Shown: piece by piece, positions 58,550 through 64,000 of the stretch | How the letters are laid out: each line of letters begins with the position of its first letter | Numbering within the stretch: position 1 is the first letter of the stretch | Assembly (NCBI RefSeq): GCF_954871325.1 | Contig: NC_088777.1 | Coordinates: 53,916,703 to 53,980,702, forward strand | DNA length: 64,000 bases | Direction of reading: 5' to 3' | Source: Gordionus sp. m RMFG-2023 | Lineage: Eukaryota; Nematomorpha; Gordioida; Chordodea; Parachordodidae | Translations under genes and position numbers: made by a program | The notes under the pieces: generated by a model | Seen by the model: the letters and a program-made list of their open reading frames with translations, nothing else | Told to the model about the DNA's origin: nothing | Databases searched by the model: none

Positions 58550-58690
58550 AGAGTTGTTAAAAGTTATTTTTTAAATGAATCTAGGTGCAAATACAAATAC
58601 ATCGTCTAAAAATGGATCTAGATGCAGAAATATACAATTTTAAAGATACATCTAGATACAGATACAAATTTTTGCATACTAATATACAGG
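58550..58690. repeat. Second copy of the CAGAGTTG MITE family, degraded
   Basis: AGAGTTGTTAAAAG begins near 58551 and is followed by several GGATCTAGATGCAGA/TAGATACAGATA motifs like those at 4270-4390. The right terminus is not clear. Confidence 0.55.
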
Positions 58691-59234
58691 GTTCGCCGTT
58701 GTTCTCGAACAGATACAGCAGATATAATCTTGATCTGTAAATATATTTGGGTTTATTTAGGGGATATATTATATGCCACAAGCTAAGAATCCGTTTAATA
58801 TATTATTTGGTGTTACTGTAATTATATATTTTAACCGACCCATAACAGCTTTATTACCCTAAGGTGACATATATTATAAACATCGTTATTGCGTGGTGAC
58901 TTCCCTATAGATTTCAGATAAATTTTATTTTATAACAAATACATTAAGGAACATATGTGCCAAATTTGAATCCTGAGGATATGTATATTTTAGTAAAAGC
59001 AAAATATACTAGAGGATGATTTTTATATTTTTTGGGTAAAAAACAGTTTTTTGACAAAATAGAAAAACCAGGTAAGTTTTTTAAAAGATGAACATAGGTA
59101 TGAAATTAGATATAAAAATACATCTTCACACCAAATTTAAAATCTTTGTGCTCAAGGGTTAAAAAATTATTCGCGTTAACATTGTTACCCCGTCAATCGC
59201 TTTAATTAAAAAACGTAATTATAATAAAATACTT

Positions 59235-59532
59235 TGATCTTCGAACTTCCCTTTCACAAATGAGCTTCTATAAGGGTTAAATATATATATAGGTTTAATT
59301 GGGATACTTTAGTAATTTATTCACATTTCCTAAATTTAAGACTACTATATGTCTATTCCTATATAGCGTCAAAAATAAACTCCTTCGGAACTGAACTTTG
59401 GAACATTTAAGATTAGTATTTAATAATCAAAATAATATATCCGTAAAATTTATAAAGTCATCAGCATCTTGGTGAGAGGGGGGACATGAGCCATTTGCCT
59501 TCATTTTTTTTAAGAAGGGTCGGCATTCAGGA
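59235..59532 (+). repeat. Dispersed repeat, about 298 bp, copy 2
   Basis: Same orientation and boundaries as 29888-30184, with only a few differences. Both contain GAGAGGGGGGACAT and end at CATTCAGGA. Confidence 0.85.
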
Positions 59533-61387
59533 GGTAAGGCAAAGTAAAAATAAACGATATTTTTAGGTTAAAAATATAAAAAAAACTGAAAAACGGATTC
59601 TAATCTATTACAAGAAATTTAATTTGCTTTTGGTTGATTAATCAAATTTTAAATTTTTTCACATACAACATTTTGATACAGTTTGAATCTATAAACTCTC
59701 ATGGTTACTATTTAGATAGCGATTAAACAATAAATAGTTGATTACCACCTATTAAAATGTTCTTTCATCAAAATATTTTTCTTTGAATAGGTAATAGCAT
59801 ATAATTAATTTTTTTCTAAGATATAATTAATAAAGATGAAAAATATAAAGATAGAATTTACGACAAAAAATAAGGGATAAAATAATGAAAATTAGGAAAG
59901 AGAAGGGAAGAAGGAAAGCATAGACATGGAAGATTATTCAATAGAAAAGATAAAACTTAGATAGTTAGAGCGATTAATGGCAGTAGAAACTCTTTATCGT
60001 AAGAAAAGGGATTCCTTAGGCTGTGCGGTTTGAAAACTTAAACATTAAATCACTTATAATAAAGTTTTACCATTTATTTCTTATCTTTAATTATAAAATT
60101 GATTATGATCGTAGACTATTTATTCAAAAAATAATAATAATTTATATTATCCATAAATAAGATATTATTACAAAATATATAAATCAGAAATATGTAAATA
60201 TATATTTAGAAAATCTATTTAATTTCAATATATATATTTATTATAAATAATTAATTTGGTTTATAAAAATGGCAAAATAAGGACTATTTAATTTATAAAA
60301 AATGTGTAAAATTTTTAATAATTTATTTTTTATTTTTTCCTAATTCTATATTGCATTATCTTATAGAATTGATTTAATTATATATATAATAGTAGCCAAT
60401 TAATACTTATTTTATTTTATTACATAAATATATTATAATACATCATATTTGTAAGAATAATTTTGATCTGACTATCACTGAGTCTACTAGTCCCTAGTTA
60501 CTAATATAATTAATATCTTCTAAAAATATATTTTGTTGTAGACGTGAAATAAAATGCAAAATAAAATAATAGATTAAATTAAAATAAAAAATATTAATTA
60601 AAATAAAATTATAATATTAATCAAAATAAAATTAAAATAATTTTAATATTTGAGTGACCTCTTAAAAAATAGCGATTTCTACATAAACCTTTTAAAAAAT
60701 ATATGGCAAATTTTACTAACTTATTCATTTTATTTTATATTATTTTATAAAACTATATATACTTCAAAATTTAGATATGTTGTATCATAATATTAAATTC
60801 ATCTATTATGTCTTAAATAAAATTTAATAGTTTTTATCTAGGCCTGCCGCCACTCTGTACTTTCATCATATTTAAACATGATATATAAACTTTGAAACCT
60901 TTTAAAATGTAAAAAGAGGGTTATAAATTTGATATAATAGCAATTTTATTATTTTTTAAACTCTTCCTATTTTATATGCCAACAAATATATTATGAATTT
61001 AAATTCGAATTTCTAAACATGCCTGGTTTTTTAAATAAAATCGGCTGAACCAGATAAAACCCATTGCGTACTCCCCCTATAGTGAGATATTTGATAATTA
61101 AATTTGATCATCATGCTGGGAACTTATTCCTCAACTTAATCATTTCAAATCAAAAATTAATTACGGCGATTCGCAGTTTAAACATTTTAATTTAATATTA
61201 ATTACCACAACTCGCGCAGTCATGTTAATTTAAAAATTAGTCACGGCAAATTGCATCTTAGTTTTTTTTATAAATTTAACAATTTTTTAATCTTAATTTA
61301 ACATTAATTTGCGCAATTTGTGATTTACCTATCAATTCATAATTTTTAGCGATTCATATTTTAGTCATGCCCTTTAATATCAATTGT

Positions 61388-61419
<32 letters not shown>

Positions 61420-63256
61420 TTATTCATTATATAGATTTTTGACAATACAAATTTTAAACAAATCCGCTAATTTTTCATTTGTTTATCTATAACCTTGGCG
61501 ATTCACATTTTTTTCCTACCAATATTTTCAATATTAATCTATCTTTAATCTAGGTAGATAATGGAAAGCTGTACACACACATATTTAATTTAATAGAATT
61601 TAACGATAGAGAACAGAGAGAAAGAGAGATGATCAATTAGGTTTTAGAATACTTTGATTAAATTTCGGACGAATGAAAATATAAATTTTTAGAGAATGAT
61701 GAAACCTTTTATCTAATTAAATTAACTTTATCATTAATATTTATATAAAAAAATATATATATAAATGGTAACACCGTGATATATATTAAATATATAAAAA
61801 AAAATAGAAGGTTTTATTTAAATTCCTTGGAGAATACATTAATCCACTAGAAAAAAAAATTCGAAATCCTATTTTTAAAATTTTTAATATATACCAACAT
61901 TTAATTTGAAAATTTATAAATATTTAAATACCGCATCTTATCCTTATTTTTGGAATATTTAATTTTATGATTTTTTTTTGTCTTGATTGTTTTTATAATC
62001 AAAATTTATATTTAAACACATTATTTTTTTTCTATAAGGTTAAATAATATAAAAATTTACCAAAATCGCTTTTGCATTATAGAAAAAACTAGTGCTCTTA
62101 AAGTAACTTAAAATATGTAACTGCCAGGTTACATTTCAAAAGTAACTGTTAGCCACACTGAAAAACATTAATAATTTTTTTGGATTTGTTTACACGTTTG
62201 ACCTTGCTAGAGAGTATTTATCGGAAATTAATCATTATATATAGTAGGAATGGTTTTTTCATGTTGTAAATATTACTTATAAAAGGTTTTTAACGTTACT
62301 ACAAATACTACCTTTAACTTTTCAGTAGTACGAGGAGTTTTTCCAACACTCATACAGATACTTATGTTGCTACTACAAGCTAATACATAAGTATTTTAAT
62401 ATGGATAATCTCCTATTTAATACTTCAACATGAATTTTATTACAATACATAACAATTCTGAGATGGAGATTCGATAATGATTTGGAATTTACTGACCCCC
62501 CCCCCCCCCCACCCCACCTATATCATTCCTATTTGCCAACTGAAGGGATTAATTAATAATTTTTCAATTAAAATTATTAATTACACAAGAAAGATAAAAT
62601 ATACTTTCCTCACCCCCTAAAGGTTAATAATTTTATAATTGAAAACTTATAAAAATTATTTAAAAAATATAAAAATAAAAAGTGATTTTGCATTAAGGAA
62701 AATTATATTTGTCATTTCAATTATTTTATGACTATACATGACATATATTATTTTTTAAAAATTAAATAAGCATTATATTTTATTATAAATTATTTATTTA
62801 AAAATATCCTAATTTTCACATCAATTTAAAATTAATTTTTTATAATAGTCCAAGTTAAACCGTTTTTATAATTTTACAAATAACATTAATATCATATACA
62901 TAGTATTTAATTATTTAATATATATTTAATTCATTTTGAAGAGAAAAAAAGAATTTAATATGAAAAGTCTAAAAATTATCATATAATTCAATAAAAACCA
63001 ATTTGATGACCAAAAACGATTTTTTTTAAAAAAAAAGGATTTATAAAGTTTTATAATGATATAAATCGATTTCAAGAATTCTCTCAAAAATGATCCCCTA
63101 AAATTTTAAAAACAATCTTCCTAATTCTTTCTACAGTGGAATTGACAAAGAAAAATATAAATTATGGTATATATATAGCCCTTTTCTTATCATTTAGTTT
63201 TTATTTTATCAATATATAAATGTTGTATATTGTAAAACGAATTATCGTGATTCAAG
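59533..63256. other. A+T-rich stretch before the last exon
   Basis: A coding-like scrap near 59925-60032 (EDYSIEKIKLR, then LERLMAVETLYRKKRDS) contains a stop and has no known family. Near 61140-61370 a loose repeat of ATTAATTACGGCGATTCGCA-like units occurs. A 15-base C-run lies at 62496-62510. Upstream exons of the gene ending at 63376 should lie here but were not recognised. Confidence 0.4.
61389..61421 (+). repeat. TTTC microsatellite
   Basis: About eight TTTC units, uninterrupted. Confidence 0.9.
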
Positions 63257-63376
63257 GATGATCAAGGATTAGATATAATCTATGTGGCACATCAGGAAGA
63301 AGCCGCAGAATATTGGAACGATACCTTGAATCCCATGAAACAATGGACGAGCAATTTGAAAGATAATCAAGTTTAA
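63257..63376 (+). CDS. Unknown host gene, terminal coding exon
   Basis: An acceptor GATTCAAG is followed by an open frame encoding DDQGLDIIYVAHQEEAAE then YWNDTLNPMKQWTSNLKD and NQV, with TAA at 63374-63376. A canonical AATAAA lies near 63432, about 55 bp beyond the stop. Balanced composition, a clean acceptor, a stop and a polyadenylation signal together suggest the last exon of a host gene. The family is not recognised and no upstream exon was found. Confidence 0.6.
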   Translation, partial: DDQGLDIIYVAHQEEAAEYWNDTLNPMKQWTSNLKDNQV

Positions 63377-63429
63377 ATTAACATTTCACGAATTTGTTCT
63401 TTTATTCTTTTTGTAATGATTAGGAAATT

Positions 63430-63437
63430 CCCTAATA
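63430..63437 (+). promoter_or_regulatory. Polyadenylation signal
   Basis: AATAAA occurs within CTAATAAAGC about 55 bp after the stop codon of the exon ending at 63376. It fits the 3' end of that gene. Confidence 0.45.
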
Positions 63438-64000
63438 AAGCGCTAAAATTATTTTATTATTTTTTTCATGCCTTGTTATCCCTGTCTCTCGTGTTAATAC
63501 AGTCAAAATTATTCTTTCGCTAACTTCTCTTTTATTTACTACCAGCGTTATAATCTTTTTCTCCGCTATAAACTTCCGGCGGTTTTTGCTTTTTCGGGTA
63601 ACGCACCAAATTCTCTATTTTTTTATGTCTGAATCTGAAATATCTAAACTTCTAATTTATGTTACTTCTCTTGATGAACCGTCATTTTAACGTAGTCATG
63701 CATATTCTACATAATTTTTCCAAGTTTTACTATCCCAAAATTTTGAATCTCCAAATACTCACATCTTTATCTTAAAAAATCTCCAAAAGCACACTGATCT
63801 TGTATTCTGGCTATCCAAACTTTCAGTCATTATAACGGTAAACTCTCTTCTTCTCCTTATTCAGAATCAAAAATTTCTCCCGTGATTTTCCCATTAATCG
63901 TCATTTCTAAAAGCCATCTGATGACTGCCTTTAAACATGCCCAGATTTAGAACCATTTTCTGCCATCCCTGAGTGTATTTTCTGATTTCTAACTTAAAAA
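63438..64000. other. Downstream flank, unassigned
   Basis: Less A+T-rich than average, with no frame that I can support on either strand. Confidence 0.4.

Overview
The window is very A+T-rich eukaryotic DNA. It holds a multi-exon host gene with canonical GT-AG introns, dense debris of DNA transposons (mostly hAT), decayed LTR elements, MITEs and minisatellites. The kilobase-scale introns stuffed with transposons and the sequence of the one identifiable host gene point to a metazoan, probably an invertebrate. I cannot name the species.

Host genes. The minus strand from about 29.05 kb down to 7.53 kb carries a near-complete USP39/SAD1 gene, which encodes the inactive ubiquitin-protease-like subunit of the U4/U6.U5 tri-snRNP. 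I could assemble eleven exons in phase (458 codons); only the short last exon is not located. The first four exons sit within 650 bp with tiny introns. The other seven are spread over 21 kb, separated by introns loaded with mobile DNA. Facing it on the plus strand, at 3.8-5.73 kb, are the last three exons of a second host gene that I do not recognise. A third host gene contributes only its last coding exon, near 63.3 kb on the plus strand.

Region by region. 1-3.5 kb: inverted LTR-element-like ends and a degenerate repeat. 3.7-5.7 kb: the unknown gene, with a MITE nested in a MITE in its first visible intron. 7.5-29 kb: USP39. Its ninth intron contains a 6.5-kb hAT element (8699-15214) with a perfect 8-bp target duplication, giant inverted arms built from arrays of a palindromic 12-mer, and an uninterrupted four-exon gene for a 399-residue hAT protein that lacks the part carrying the first two catalytic aspartates. 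Its fourth intron contains a 2.7-kb Sola-like transposon (24412-27141) inside hAT debris; a nearby copy of the target sequence preserves the empty site. 33-34.5 kb: Ty3/gypsy fossil. 36.3-39.3 kb: decayed hAT copies either side of a gypsy integrase fossil. 41-45 kb: MITEs, nested inverted repeats, a 21-22-bp satellite and a GC-rich 15-bp minisatellite. 46-46.6 kb: a second copy of the 36.3-kb hAT 5' end. 50-52 kb: a nearly intact Hermes-like hAT transposase with a 43-bp intron. 52.2-56.5 kb: gypsy pol fossil on the minus strand and gag-like remains on the plus strand. 57-63 kb: tRNA-like and dispersed repeats, otherwise featureless A+T-rich DNA.

The elements are layered: MITEs inside MITEs, a Sola-like element inside a hAT element, and a hAT MITE beside a satellite inside an older inverted-repeat element. 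The best candidates for undescribed biology are the 6.5-kb hAT element, with its intact non-catalytic protein and 12-mer arrays, and the well-resolved Sola-like insertion.
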